From contig NZ_JAQBOD010000007.1 in the NCBI RefSeq assembly GCF_028288205.1, forward strand, positions 1-46,712: DNA of 46,712 nucleotides, given 5' to 3'. Below are positions 1 through 7,958 of the stretch, in pieces. Within the stretch, counting starts at the first letter, position 1, and each line of letters opens with the position of its first letter. A model generated the notes under the pieces. That model had not been told where the DNA came from and did not search any database. It saw only the letters and a program-made list of their open reading frames with translations. Source of the stretch: Mucilaginibacter sp. (GTDB lineage: Bacteria; Bacteroidota; Bacteroidia; Sphingobacteriales; Sphingobacteriaceae). A program made the position numbers and the translations under genes.

Positions 1-42
1 TTCTACGATTATAGCTTTTACTCTTGAAGCGATATCAGACAT
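1..42 (-). CDS. acpP: Acyl carrier protein, N-terminal 14 codons (partial)
   Basis: The reverse complement of the first 42 bases begins with ATG and reads MSDIASRVKAIIVE, the typical N-terminus of Bacteroidota acyl carrier protein. ACP carries growing fatty acyl chains on a phosphopantetheine arm in the cytoplasm. The modified Ser lies beyond the window edge. The gene is divergent from the IPExxxVDY gene at 193. Upstream on the minus strand lies an AT-rich stretch with a TTTCTTTG sequence resembling the TAnnTTTG -7 box. The rest of the gene, and probably fabF, should follow outside the window (known gene order in relatives, not seen here). Confidence 0.85.
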   Translation of the reverse strand, partial: MSDIASRVKAIIVE

Positions 43-192
43 AGTATTATAGTTTAATGATTAATAATTTCAGTGCAAAGAAAAATAAAATCTATCAAAT
101 ATCAAATCTAAAACTTTTTAGTTTAGAGGCTAACAAAATTTTAGATAAAAAGGTTTCAATTTGTATTTTTACCGGCGCAAATGTAATGATAA

Positions 193-612
193 TTGAACAG
201 GAAATTTTTAAAGTTTGAGATAGATCTTGATTTTGTTCTGATTGCAGTAACAACTTCGCTTAAAGACTACCGTGTTTGTTATCTTATTAACAAATATTTA
301 AATTTTAATTTTGTGCGTGCTGATGATTTAGCCGTTGATATTTATCAGGGTGCTGCGCCTGTGCTTTTCTCTTTGTTCATGTATAATTGGGAGGCCAGTG
401 AGACCGATTTTTATTTTATAGCTAATAAAGGGTCTGACGGGTACCTGATTCCCGAAATGAAAAAGGCAGATTATTTTTTAATGATTAAAAATTATATTGA
501 CGATAATGACCTTGATAACCTTGTTTCGGCATTAAATCGTATACCAGAAATTGTTGCGGCTGTAAAGATTGATCCTAAAAAAATAAAATCACGCGAAAAT
601 CTGCTATTTTAG
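193..612 (+). CDS. IPExxxVDY family protein
   Basis: A 139-residue protein of unknown function, restricted to Bacteroidota. It is recognised by its N-terminal KFEIDLDFVLIAVT pattern, the KDYRVCYLIN segment, and the central low-complexity acidic region. The frame has stops immediately upstream (at 184, 187 and 190), so translation must start at TTG 193 or later. The TTG gives the family's usual N-terminus, and the next ATG lies about 60 codons in. Pyk follows 65 bp downstream on the same strand and acpP is divergent, an arrangement I recall as common in the phylum. No catalytic motif is visible and no function should be assigned. Confidence 0.8.
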   Translation: MNRKFLKFEIDLDFVLIAVTTSLKDYRVCYLINKYLNFNFVRADDLAVDIYQGAAPVLFSLFMYNWEASETDFYFIANKGSDGYLIPEMKKADYFLMIKNYIDDNDLDNLVSALNRIPEIVAAVKIDPKKIKSRENLLF

Positions 613-627
613 CGCAAAATTTAGAAG

Positions 628-659
628 ATGTTATACCCGTTAATGTAAACGTATAACAT
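628..659. promoter_or_regulatory. Inverted repeat upstream of pyk
   Basis: ATGTTATAC (628-636) and GTATAACAT (651-659) form a perfect 9 bp inverted repeat, extended inward by CGTT/AACG with one unpaired base. No T-tract follows, so it is not an obvious intrinsic terminator. It sits 18 bp before the pyk start codon and could be an operator or an mRNA hairpin. The function is inferred from position only. Confidence 0.4.
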
Positions 660-677
660 ATATGCAAACTGATAACT

Positions 678-2114
678 ATGAATATACCGTATAACCGCAC
701 CAAAATTGTTGCCACCATGGGGCCGGCTTCATCCCCCAAAGAAACATTATTAGCCATGATTAAAGCAGGCGTAAATGTTTGCCGATTAAACTTCTCTCAT
801 GGAAAACCTGAAGATCATAAAAAAATTGTTGATACCATAAGGGAGATAAACGAACAACATAAAACCAATGTAGCTATACTGGCCGATTTACAGGGACCTA
901 AAATCCGCATTGGCCTGGTAAAAGATGGCGGCATTCACCTGGTTAACGGTACACATATTAATATTACTACCCATGAATGTATTGGCGATGACAATCAGAT
1001 ATATATAACATATGATACTTTTCCGCAGGATGTACAGGCCAATGAAATTATTTTATTGGACGATGGAAAAATACAGATGCGGGTTATTGAAACTAACAAA
1101 ATTGATAAAGTAGTTTGCGAAGTAATGCACGGCGGTATTTTAACCTCGCGCAAAGGGGTTAATTTGCCTAATACCAAAGTATCTATCCCCAGCTTAACAG
1201 AAGAAGACCTTGAAAATCTGAAATATGCTTTAGAGTGGGATGTGGATTGGGTTGGCCTTTCGTTTGTACGTAACGCCGATGATATTATTGAGCTTAAACA
1301 AATTATTGCCCGCAGCGGTAAAGCTGCTAAAGTAATAGCTAAGATTGAAAAACCTGAAGCTATTGATAATATTGATGCTATAATAGAGGCTACAGACGGT
1401 GTAATGGTTGCGCGTGGCGACCTTGGTGTTGAAATGCCTTTAGAAGAAGTTCCATTACTGCAAAAAATGATTGCCCGTAAATGCCGTGCCGCATCAAAAC
1501 CGGTTATTGTTGCTACGCAGATGTTAGAATCAATGATAACCACACCGCGCCCAACACGCGCCGAAGTTAATGACGTTGCCAACTCTGTATTGGATGGCGC
1601 GGATGCAGTTATGCTTAGCGGCGAAACATCAGTAGGCGAGTTTCCACTGATAGTTATTGAAACTATGGCCAAAATTGTACGTAACGTTGAAGAATTGGGC
1701 TACCCATATAATTCAGATAAAGAATCAGTATCAGACGTTAATTCTCCGGGCTATTTAAGTGATGCAGTATGCGAATCGGCAGTTTACCTGGCAGAGCATA
1801 CGAATGCAGTAGGGATAGTATCCATGACTATTTCGGGTTATACTGCCTTTCAAATTTCAAGCTATAGGCCCAAAGCGCGTACTTTTATCTTTACTTCAAA
1901 TAAACACCTGTTAAATGCATTGAGCTTACTGTGGGGTGTACGTACCTTTTATTATGATAAAGTAGAAAGTACCGACCAAACCATAAGTGACGTAAATAAT
2001 TTGCTTAAAGCTGAAAACCTGGTACAAGAAGGCGATGTGGTTATTAATACCGCTGCTATACCAATTGTTAAGCATGGTAAAACTAATATGCTTAAAGTAA
2101 CGGTTATTGAATAG
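678..2114 (+). CDS. pyk: Pyruvate kinase
   Basis: Cytoplasmic glycolytic enzyme that converts phosphoenolpyruvate and ADP to pyruvate and ATP. The 478 residues match the family's usual length. Visible motifs are the N-terminal TKIVATMGPAS, ADLQGPKIRIG, the active-site block AKIEKPEAIDNID followed by MVARGDLGVEMP (metal and PEP ligands), and ATQMLESM...PTRAEVNDVANSVLDGADAVMLSGETSVGEFP near residue 300. The C-terminal allosteric domain is present. It starts at ATG 678 without a Shine-Dalgarno sequence, after a short spacer containing an inverted repeat, and is followed by a strong intrinsic terminator. Confidence 0.97.
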   Translation: MNIPYNRTKIVATMGPASSPKETLLAMIKAGVNVCRLNFSHGKPEDHKKIVDTIREINEQHKTNVAILADLQGPKIRIGLVKDGGIHLVNGTHINITTHECIGDDNQIYITYDTFPQDVQANEIILLDDGKIQMRVIETNKIDKVVCEVMHGGILTSRKGVNLPNTKVSIPSLTEEDLENLKYALEWDVDWVGLSFVRNADDIIELKQIIARSGKAAKVIAKIEKPEAIDNIDAIIEATDGVMVARGDLGVEMPLEEVPLLQKMIARKCRAASKPVIVATQMLESMITTPRPTRAEVNDVANSVLDGADAVMLSGETSVGEFPLIVIETMAKIVRNVEELGYPYNSDKESVSDVNSPGYLSDAVCESAVYLAEHTNAVGIVSMTISGYTAFQISSYRPKARTFIFTSNKHLLNALSLLWGVRTFYYDKVESTDQTISDVNNLLKAENLVQEGDVVINTAAIPIVKHGKTNMLKVTVIE

Positions 2115-2140
2115 AGGGTACTACCAATGTTATATACCAA

Positions 2141-2176
2141 GGGATGAAACAATTATCTGTTTCATCCCTTTTTTTT
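2141..2176 (+). terminator. Intrinsic terminator after pyk
   Basis: GGGATGAAAC (2141-2150) pairs perfectly with GTTTCATCCC (2159-2168) around an 8 nt loop and is followed by a run of T. It lies 27 bp after the pyk stop. Confidence 0.9.
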
Positions 2177-2312
2177 GTTTAAATTTAATATATTTCTCCA
2201 AGGCAAACCTTGAAAAATACCACATCAGGATTACCAAAGAAATAATCCCAGTATATTCTTAATATATCCATGGCATTTAATTATTTATGTATTGTTTTTG
2301 ACTATTAAATTT

Positions 2313-2348
2313 ACTTAAGGTTTAAAATAACTTAATAAGGTTTAAATA
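2313..2348 (+). repeat. Imperfect tandem duplication
   Basis: ACTTAAGGTTTAAAATA (2313-2329) is followed directly by ACTTAATAAGGTTTAAATA (2330-2348), two copies of an AT-rich 17-19 bp unit. It lies in the 284 bp gap between pyk and the Omp85-like gene, where nothing else is recognisable. It may be simple slippage or a pair of binding sites. Confidence 0.45.
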
Positions 2349-2477
2349 ACTCAAGCAAAAACCGCCCCCTTTTTTCATTCAAACTGTGTATTTAGTTGGT
2401 TGTATCTTTATTGTTACGATAATTTTTATTTTTATGACACTTTAATTATATTGCAGCCTTTAACCCTAATTAAAAAA

Positions 2478-3755
2478 TTGACTAAACACGTGTGGAAGCA
2501 TGCCCTTACGGCTTGCATGGTACTTAGTACCGGGATATTATTTGCGCAGGACAAAGAGGATTCGCCTGAAGTATTAAGGCGGCAAACCGATGCAAAAGAA
2601 ATAATAAGCTCAATATTTAGTGGTAAACACTATATCGATACAACAAAACAAACTCACTCTAATTTCTCTACGCTGCCATCAGCCGGTTATAACCCAAGCG
2701 TTGGATTTGCTATTGGGGTAACATCAACGGGTGGTAAAGTATTTGGTAACCCTAAAACAACTACTTTTTCGGTAGTTAACGCAAATGCATACCTGTCTAC
2801 CAACGGCCTGGCATCTTTTGAAGCCAAGAATAATATATTTACTAACAATGATATATTTAATATACAAGGCGGCGTGCAAGTTGGACGAACCGTTGCACTT
2901 GATTATGGTGTAGGTACGGGGCATAAAGTGCAGGGCGATGGTACGTTTTCAATTGCCGATTTGCCGCTTTCTAATAACGCAGATGTTTTCCCTATAAAAT
3001 ATACTTATATAAAATTATCAGAAAGGGTATACCGCAAAATATTTAATCATGTATATGCGGGTGCCGGGGTTATATTTAATATATATAATAATATAGATGA
3101 TGAACGAAAAACGGGGCCAAATATTAATACACATAATTTTAGGTACAGTATGCTTAATAATTTTCCAACTCTTGGATATGAGGCCAATGGATTGTTATTT
3201 AATATAGAATATAATTCAAGGGACCAGGTTAACAGGCAATACAAAGGGATATATGCCGACATAGTTTTAAGAATGAATCAGTCCTGGTTAGGTAGTGATC
3301 ATGAAGCAATGCAGTTAAAAACCGAGTTAAGAAAATACTGGAGCCTGTCAAAAGTTAATCCGGAGCATATATTGGCATTTTGGTATTGGGGCTGTTACCT
3401 GCTTAATGGCTCCATACCTTATTTAGAGCTACCAGGTACAGGCAGCGATGCATCCAATAGAATTGGCAGGGCCTACACTATTGGACGTTTTAAAGGCACC
3501 TCTTTTGCATACAGCGAAGCTGAGTATCGTTTCCCTATAACAAAAAATAAATTACTTAGTGGCGTGCTTTTTACTAACATTGAATCGGCAAGCAACAAGC
3601 ACAGCATAAATTTAATGGAATTTGTTGAGCCCGGGGTAGGTGCGGGCTTGCGCTTACTATTTAATAAATATACCCGCTCCAATCTTTGTATTGATTACGG
3701 GGTAGGTAATTATGGCTCAAAAGGAATATTTTTAGGATTGAACGAAGTTTTTTAA
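2478..3755 (+). CDS. Omp85/BamA-TamA-like outer membrane beta-barrel protein
   Basis: About 425 residues resembling the C-terminal barrel of the bacterial surface antigen (Omp85/D15) family, with no room for POTRA domains. Visible are a signal peptide ending GILFAQ, repeated amphipathic strands, the mid-barrel GLLFNIEYNSRDQ segment, the SEAEYRFPI strand, and a final strand ending GLNEVF with a terminal aromatic, typical of barrels. The frame is open from 2400, but the residues before 2478 do not look like a signal peptide. TTG 2478, preceded by an A-rich stretch, gives a good one (GTG 2490 is an alternative). It is a single gene with a shared terminator downstream. Its cargo or substrate is unknown. 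Confidence 0.75.
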   Translation: MTKHVWKHALTACMVLSTGILFAQDKEDSPEVLRRQTDAKEIISSIFSGKHYIDTTKQTHSNFSTLPSAGYNPSVGFAIGVTSTGGKVFGNPKTTTFSVVNANAYLSTNGLASFEAKNNIFTNNDIFNIQGGVQVGRTVALDYGVGTGHKVQGDGTFSIADLPLSNNADVFPIKYTYIKLSERVYRKIFNHVYAGAGVIFNIYNNIDDERKTGPNINTHNFRYSMLNNFPTLGYEANGLLFNIEYNSRDQVNRQYKGIYADIVLRMNQSWLGSDHEAMQLKTELRKYWSLSKVNPEHILAFWYWGCYLLNGSIPYLELPGTGSDASNRIGRAYTIGRFKGTSFAYSEAEYRFPITKNKLLSGVLFTNIESASNKHSINLMEFVEPGVGAGLRLLFNKYTRSNLCIDYGVGNYGSKGIFLGLNEVF

Positions 3756-3781
3756 CCCCTATATAATACTCCGCTTACAAC

Positions 3782-3820
3782 AAAAAAGCGGGTCAATTTT
3801 TCATTGATCCGCTTTTTTGT
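3782..3820. terminator. Bidirectional terminator between convergent genes
   Basis: An A-run plus GCGG.TCAAT pairs with ATTGATCCGC plus a T-run around TTTTC. The stem has T-tracts on both strands and lies between the convergent Omp85-like gene and the SPW-type membrane gene, so it can serve both. Confidence 0.85.
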
Positions 3821-3838
3821 TATTTATGCTGATGTTTT

Positions 3839-4273
3839 TTAGTAATTGTTTAATCTGCCTTCACTTGCATCGGTAGATGTTATTCCGGCTTCAGGAAGTG
3901 CACGGTGCGGTTTAGTTAAAAATGGTGACCCATCTGCAAAAACGCCCATTATAATCAGTACCAATCCCAGGAAAAAATGCGGAGCCCATACTTGCGATGA
4001 GAAACTGTATGTCCAGGGTAATGCCAGTAAAAAAGAACCGGTAAGTACATCAAGGCAATTATGCATTTGCATAGGGAACACATCAAGAAAGCCCAGAGGG
4101 TTTTTACTAAATATGGCCATAATTAATTGAAACCATCCTATAATAATAGGTAAAAATAGGGCCGCGCCCCCAAATTGAGCAAAATGGAATAACCATGGAG
4201 ATGCAATTAATAACAGGGCCACCGCGTAATTTATAACGCCGTAAAATGTTTTTGAGATAAAAGGTTTCATCAT
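3839..4273 (-). CDS. SPW-repeat-like small membrane protein
   Basis: A 144-residue inner membrane protein with about four hydrophobic helices. Two internal repeats each carry the short SPW-type signature (ASPWLF near residue 25, ALPWTY near residue 85), which is the mark of the SPW repeat family of unknown function. The start is the first of two consecutive ATGs. Upstream on the minus strand TAATTTTG (4300-4307) matches the TAnnTTTG -7 box. The tail is hydrophilic. It has no obvious functional partner nearby. Confidence 0.7.
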   Translation of the reverse strand: MMKPFISKTFYGVINYAVALLLIASPWLFHFAQFGGAALFLPIIIGWFQLIMAIFSKNPLGFLDVFPMQMHNCLDVLTGSFLLALPWTYSFSSQVWAPHFFLGLVLIIMGVFADGSPFLTKPHRALPEAGITSTDASEGRLNNY

Positions 4274-4381
4274 TTATTAATTATGTGCTTATCAATTGCC
4301 AAAATTAATAATTTATACAGAACATATTTTGTTTTAATTAAAAAAGTTAGTGAATGTTTTACAAATAGAAAAATCTTGCCC

Positions 4382-4771
4382 TCACTGTGCTTTCTTAGTT
4401 AAAATTTTTGAAGCCACTAACGAAAAGAGTCCCAATATAACACCAAACATTACACCAAATATAGGTCCGTAAACAAGCATCATACGGCGGGGGTGGGTAC
4501 CTGTATACATCGCAGCCATATCCGGGTGATGCATGGTATAGCTATCGTAAAAGAAATAATGTACCACGGTTATCCATACGCAATTAACTATACTCACTAA
4601 AAATCCGTGTAAAAAATATTTACTGTGGCAGGTTTTAACAATTACATAAGTGCAAAAAACAAATATTACCAGCCAAAAAAAAGGTTCAATTTTTTCGGGT
4701 ATAAGGGATACAGTACCAAAGGCCATAATTAGCCCGAAAAGCGATAGTTGAAATATTATTTTCCAGTTCAT
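4382..4771 (-). CDS. Conserved hypothetical membrane protein (four helices)
   Basis: 129 residues with hydrophobic segments near 6-22, 30-46, 57-74 and 98-120, separated by a His-rich loop (HHPDMAAMYTGTHP) that includes a Met/His pair. I do not recognise a named domain. The C-terminal segment ends in KILTKKAQ, so the positive-inside rule puts the C-terminus in the cytoplasm. It is a stand-alone gene; the terminator at 4841-4874 separates it from the M56 gene upstream. Confidence 0.6.
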   Translation of the reverse strand: MNWKIIFQLSLFGLIMAFGTVSLIPEKIEPFFWLVIFVFCTYVIVKTCHSKYFLHGFLVSIVNCVWITVVHYFFYDSYTMHHPDMAAMYTGTHPRRMMLVYGPIFGVMFGVILGLFSLVASKILTKKAQ

Positions 4772-4840
4772 GATTTGGTTATTTTATATAAATGTAAATA
4801 ATAATTAATATAAGCAAATGATATTCAATGAAATGCAACT

Positions 4841-4874
4841 AAAAAAACCTTACTAAGCTTGTAGCTTAGTAAGG
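4841..4874 (-). terminator. Intrinsic terminator after the blaI-M56 operon
   Basis: A perfect 12 bp stem, CCTTACTAAGCT (4848-4859) with AGCTTAGTAAGG (4863-4874), around a TGT loop. On the minus strand it is followed by seven T, as expected for termination 30 bp after the M56 stop. Confidence 0.92.
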
Positions 4875-4903
4875 TTTCCCTGAATTAAAAAGCAATTTTT
4901 TTC

Positions 4904-6901
4904 TTAATGATTGATAGTACGTATAAAAACTATCCCGTTTGATGAGTCTATGCCAGGTTTTATAGTTGCTCCCTTGTTTACTATTAGAATATTTTCAATC
5001 TTACTTACATCCATGTTATCAAAAGCCGACCTGTCTTTTTTTACATCATCAACAAAAAATAAAGGGTTATCAAGTCCCCGGCTTTTCATCGCATCTTTTA
5101 CAGTTGTAAGATCTTTTATATCTATAAAAGCAACTGAGCCGCTGGTCACTCCTTTGGGTGAAGTTACCGTACCTGCAAATTTGCGTGATCCGGTATCAGC
5201 TATTGCTCCGTGCATTTGCGGGTTTGATTTTTCTAAAGTAAAGTTTACCGGCACTGTGTAAGCAACTCTTACGGCCTTGCCATTTTGATAGCCTGGTGCC
5301 CATTTAGGTGATAAAATCAGTACTCTAACCGCTTCTTCGCCCGAACCAAATCCCGGATCTTTCAATACCTGGATGTTAGAAAGAGAGCCGTCTTCTTCTA
5401 CAATAAACTGCACAATTACTTTTCCCTGTACGTTTGCCTGGCGCATGGCATAAGGATACCTTATATTATGGGTTAAAAACTCACTGAATTTTTCAGGCCC
5501 ACCCGGAAACTCGGGCTGTTTTTCGGCAACTGTAAAAACCTTATTTGCATCGGGCGCTGTATTTCGCGAAGTGCTTAACGTGAAATTTATGGGTACCGAG
5601 TACATTACTTTTATGGGCTTGCCATTTTGATAAGCCGGTGCCCATTTTGGCGATAGCGCCATTACTCTTTCGGCTTCTTCGCCCGATCCGTAACCCGGGT
5701 CTTCAATTGCTTTAATGCCCTTTATCGAGCCATCGGTTTCTACAATAAACTGTACAATTACCTTTCCCTGTATATTTGCCTGGCGCATGGCGGCAGGGTA
5801 CTTAATGTTACTGCGCAAAAAATCTGCAAGTAAGCCCGGAAATTTTGGGGCGCTTTCTACCGAAGTGTAAGCTTCGTTAGCAGAAAGTTGGGCGGTATCA
5901 ATCCTTAGTTCCTTGCTTTTATTATACATTTCTACATACGGATCGGTTTTCGGTACTGTGCCGGCCGGTATTTCGGCATGGTCTGTAATGCTTGCAGCAA
6001 GTTCATCTGTTGAAGACGAAAAAACATTTTCGGCTTTTTGATCGATGACTTTAACAGCCTTGCTATTATTTATGGTTGCTGATGAAAGTACCATCATCAT
6101 CATAAATAACGGGGCAGATAAGCCATATTTAGCCAGCGCTATACGATGCGACTTGCTTTTTTGAAGCATTTTAATACGCTGTTTTAACAGGCTATGATTA
6201 TAAAATGGGTTTACCAATGTATGGGTGGGTACATTAAAAGTTTGACTAAGTAACAGCAAAGCATAATCGGCCTTATCTGTTCCGGCTTTTACTACCTGCC
6301 TGTCGGCAATAAATTCATGTATATATTTTATGGCAAAACGGTACAAATAAACTACCGGATTAAACCAGTTAATTATCATTACTGTTTCAATTATCATTAC
6401 ATCAACCGAGTGCCATTGGCCCGCGTGTACCTGCTCATGAGCGGCTATAACATCCGGGCTTTCCAGGTTATTGCCCAGGCTTATTTTTTTAAAAAACGAA
6501 TAAGCTGCAGATGGAGAAGGTTTTTCTATAGCTTTTTTTAATATTACCAGCTGCCATATTAGCCTTAATGTTAAGAACAAGGTAACGGCTATATATATAC
6601 CGTTAACTATTTCGCCTAATGTTAATGAGTTTTGAGCCGGTGTAAAGCTGCTGCCATAAATCATGACAGGGTTGTTAAGTATAGGGCTGTTAAAAATAGT
6701 GTGTTGAACCTCTTTGGTAATAAACAGGTTCTTTACCCAGTTAGATTGTATAAGCGGAATAAAAAATGAAAGAAGAGAGGCGGCAACTAAATATATCCGG
6801 TTAAGCTGGAAAAATGTTTCCCTGCGCAATAACAAAGCGTAAAAGCCAAAAAATAATACCAGGTAAAAATTTACCAGTAATAAATAATGCCACCAGCTCA
6901 T
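4904..6901 (-). CDS. M56 (BlaR1-type) metallopeptidase with two TonB C-terminal domains
   Basis: A 665-residue inner membrane sensor-protease. Residues 1-125 hold N-terminal membrane helices. The zinc motif HEQVH is at 155-159, with a likely third ligand in HEFIAD (195-200). A further helix lies at about 260-275. Two tandem TonB_C-like domains follow at about 365-442 and 478-556 and are close copies of each other (both contain QGKVIVQFIVE and SPKWAP.YQNGK). A tail at 575-663 (FVDDVKK...SSNGIVFIRT) resembles the end of a TonB-receptor plug domain. In characterised BlaR1/MecR1 systems such proteases trigger cleavage of the BlaI repressor, and the blaI gene here ends 4 bp upstream. The signal sensed is unknown. 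Confidence 0.88.
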   Translation of the reverse strand: MSWWHYLLLVNFYLVLFFGFYALLLRRETFFQLNRIYLVAASLLSFFIPLIQSNWVKNLFITKEVQHTIFNSPILNNPVMIYGSSFTPAQNSLTLGEIVNGIYIAVTLFLTLRLIWQLVILKKAIEKPSPSAAYSFFKKISLGNNLESPDVIAAHEQVHAGQWHSVDVMIIETVMIINWFNPVVYLYRFAIKYIHEFIADRQVVKAGTDKADYALLLLSQTFNVPTHTLVNPFYNHSLLKQRIKMLQKSKSHRIALAKYGLSAPLFMMMMVLSSATINNSKAVKVIDQKAENVFSSSTDELAASITDHAEIPAGTVPKTDPYVEMYNKSKELRIDTAQLSANEAYTSVESAPKFPGLLADFLRSNIKYPAAMRQANIQGKVIVQFIVETDGSIKGIKAIEDPGYGSGEEAERVMALSPKWAPAYQNGKPIKVMYSVPINFTLSTSRNTAPDANKVFTVAEKQPEFPGGPEKFSEFLTHNIRYPYAMRQANVQGKVIVQFIVEEDGSLSNIQVLKDPGFGSGEEAVRVLILSPKWAPGYQNGKAVRVAYTVPVNFTLEKSNPQMHGAIADTGSRKFAGTVTSPKGVTSGSVAFIDIKDLTTVKDAMKSRGLDNPLFFVDDVKKDRSAFDNMDVSKIENILIVNKGATIKPGIDSSNGIVFIRTINH

Positions 6902-6905
6902 AGCC

Positions 6906-7277
6906 TTACTTGTTTTTTAGTTTTTCAATCAGTTTCATGATCTCATCGGCCTCTTTCAAATCAATCTTTTCCTTTTTAACAAAGTACGAGAACATGTGTT
7001 GTACAGAATTATCAAAGTAGCCATGCATTAATTTATCGGTAGCAAAACTTTGATACGCCTCTTTACTTATCAACGGAAAATACTCATGACTTTTACCATG
7101 CGCCATATAGCTTACAAAACCCTTTGCTTCCAGTATCCTGATAATGGTAGATACGGTATTGTACGCAGGAAGCGGTTCTGGCAGTTCGGCCATCACATCT
7201 TTTACAAAGCCTTTTTTTAACTGCCATAATATCTGCATTAATTGTTCTTCGGCACGGGTCAGTTCTTTAATTTCCAT
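6906..7277 (-). CDS. blaI: BlaI/MecI/CopY family repressor (copy 1)
   Basis: A 123-residue winged-helix repressor. It has the signature TRAEEQLMQILWQLKKGFVKDV followed by PAYNTVSTIIRILEAKGFVSY, the usual recognition helix and wing of BlaI. The C-terminal half is the dimerisation and cleavage region. It lies 4 bp upstream of the M56 protease, so the two are surely co-transcribed. Upstream, imperfect TTAG/AACTAA half-sites at 7295-7319 may be its operator. It is nearly identical to the second copy at 7436-7807, differing mostly at a few positions such as AHGKSHE versus SYGKSHE. Confidence 0.93.
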   Translation of the reverse strand: MEIKELTRAEEQLMQILWQLKKGFVKDVMAELPEPLPAYNTVSTIIRILEAKGFVSYMAHGKSHEYFPLISKEAYQSFATDKLMHGYFDNSVQHMFSYFVKKEKIDLKEADEIMKLIEKLKNK

Positions 7278-7334
7278 TGTGTTGGGGTATTTTATTAGTT
7301 GTAAAATATTAAACTCTAATATAAGATATTAAAT

Positions 7335-7412
7335 TCAATTTTTTAAATCAGCTTTTTTTAACGTGAAGCTTATAGGCACCGTATAGGCAACTCTTACCGG
7401 TTTGCCTTTTTG
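7335..7412 (-). pseudogene. Remnant of a second M56-TonB gene (last 25 codons)
   Basis: Read on the minus strand these 78 bp give QKGKPVRVAYTVPISFTLKK plus ADLKN and a stop. This matches the end of the TonB_C domains in the adjacent M56 protein (NGKAVRVAYTVPVNFTLEKS). There is no start and no upstream homologous sequence. The fragment begins about 24 bp after the stop of blaI copy 2, exactly where an M56 partner would end if its body had been deleted. The remnant stops right after the TonB domain, so the lost copy had no plug-like tail. Confidence 0.85.
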
Positions 7413-7435
7413 TTTTAATTACTGTTATAAAATGC

Positions 7436-7807
7436 CTATTTGTTTTTTAGTTTTTTAATCAGTTTTAAAATCTCATCAGCTTCCTTCAAATCAATCTTTT
7501 CTTTTTTTACAAAGTACGAGAACATGTGTTGTACAGAGTTATCAAAGTAGCCGCTCATTAATTTATCAGTAGCAAAATTTTGATACGTTTCTTTACTTAT
7601 CAGCGGAAAATACTCATGGCTTTTACCATAAGAAATGTAGCTTACAAAACCCTTTGCCTCAAGTATCCGGATAATGGTTGATACCGTATTATAGGCAGGT
7701 AATGGCTCCGACAATTGGGCCATCACATCTTTTACAAAGCCTTTTTTTAATTGCCATAGTATTTGCATTAATTGTTCTTCGGCACGGGTCAGTTCTTTAA
7801 TTTCCAT
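7436..7807 (-). CDS. blaI: BlaI/MecI/CopY family repressor (copy 2)
   Basis: A 123-residue paralogue of the repressor at 6906-7277, with the same helix-turn-helix block (PAYNTVSTIIRILEAKGFVSYI) and the same length. It has lost its own M56 protease, of which only a 25-codon remnant survives downstream. It may now be released by the surviving protease or act as a constitutive repressor (inference). Palindromes TTAGTTAGAAACTAA (7861-7875) and AACTAATATTTTAGTT (7882-7897), in the divergent gap with the metallo-hydrolase gene, are good operator candidates. Confidence 0.92.
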   Translation of the reverse strand: MEIKELTRAEEQLMQILWQLKKGFVKDVMAQLSEPLPAYNTVSTIIRILEAKGFVSYISYGKSHEYFPLISKETYQNFATDKLMSGYFDNSVQHMFSYFVKKEKIDLKEADEILKLIKKLKNK

Positions 7808-7860
7808 GGTATTAATAATTTGAGATCAGGTGAGGGGTAACATAATTCTAAACGAATATA

Positions 7861-7897
7861 TTAGTTAGAAACTAAACATGCAACTAATATTTTAGTT
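7861..7897. promoter_or_regulatory. Paired BlaI-type operators
   Basis: Two adjacent inverted repeats are present: TTAGTT-AGA-AACTAA (7861-7875, perfect 6 bp arms) and AACTAA-TATT-TTAGTT (7882-7897, same half-sites in opposite order). They lie between the divergent blaI copy 2 and the beta-CASP gene. BlaI-family repressors bind short AT-rich dyads in front of their own genes. Assigning these to BlaI is inference from position and symmetry. Confidence 0.6.
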
Positions 7898-7958
7898 TTA
7901 TTTTAATTAAACTTTTTTTTATCACTTTCGTTGTTCTTGTTTCAACCTGAATTATATA

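Noticed and set aside
995..1672. Long minus-strand open frame (225 codons) opposite pyk
   Set aside because: It lies wholly inside the pyruvate kinase gene, has no domain and is rich in Ser, Ile and Thr as expected for an antisense shadow.
4904..7807. Beta-lactam resistance operon (blaR1-blaI with beta-lactamase)
   Set aside because: No penicillin-binding sensor domain and no serine beta-lactamase is present; the 7959 gene is a beta-CASP RNA hydrolase, so only the signalling architecture is shared.
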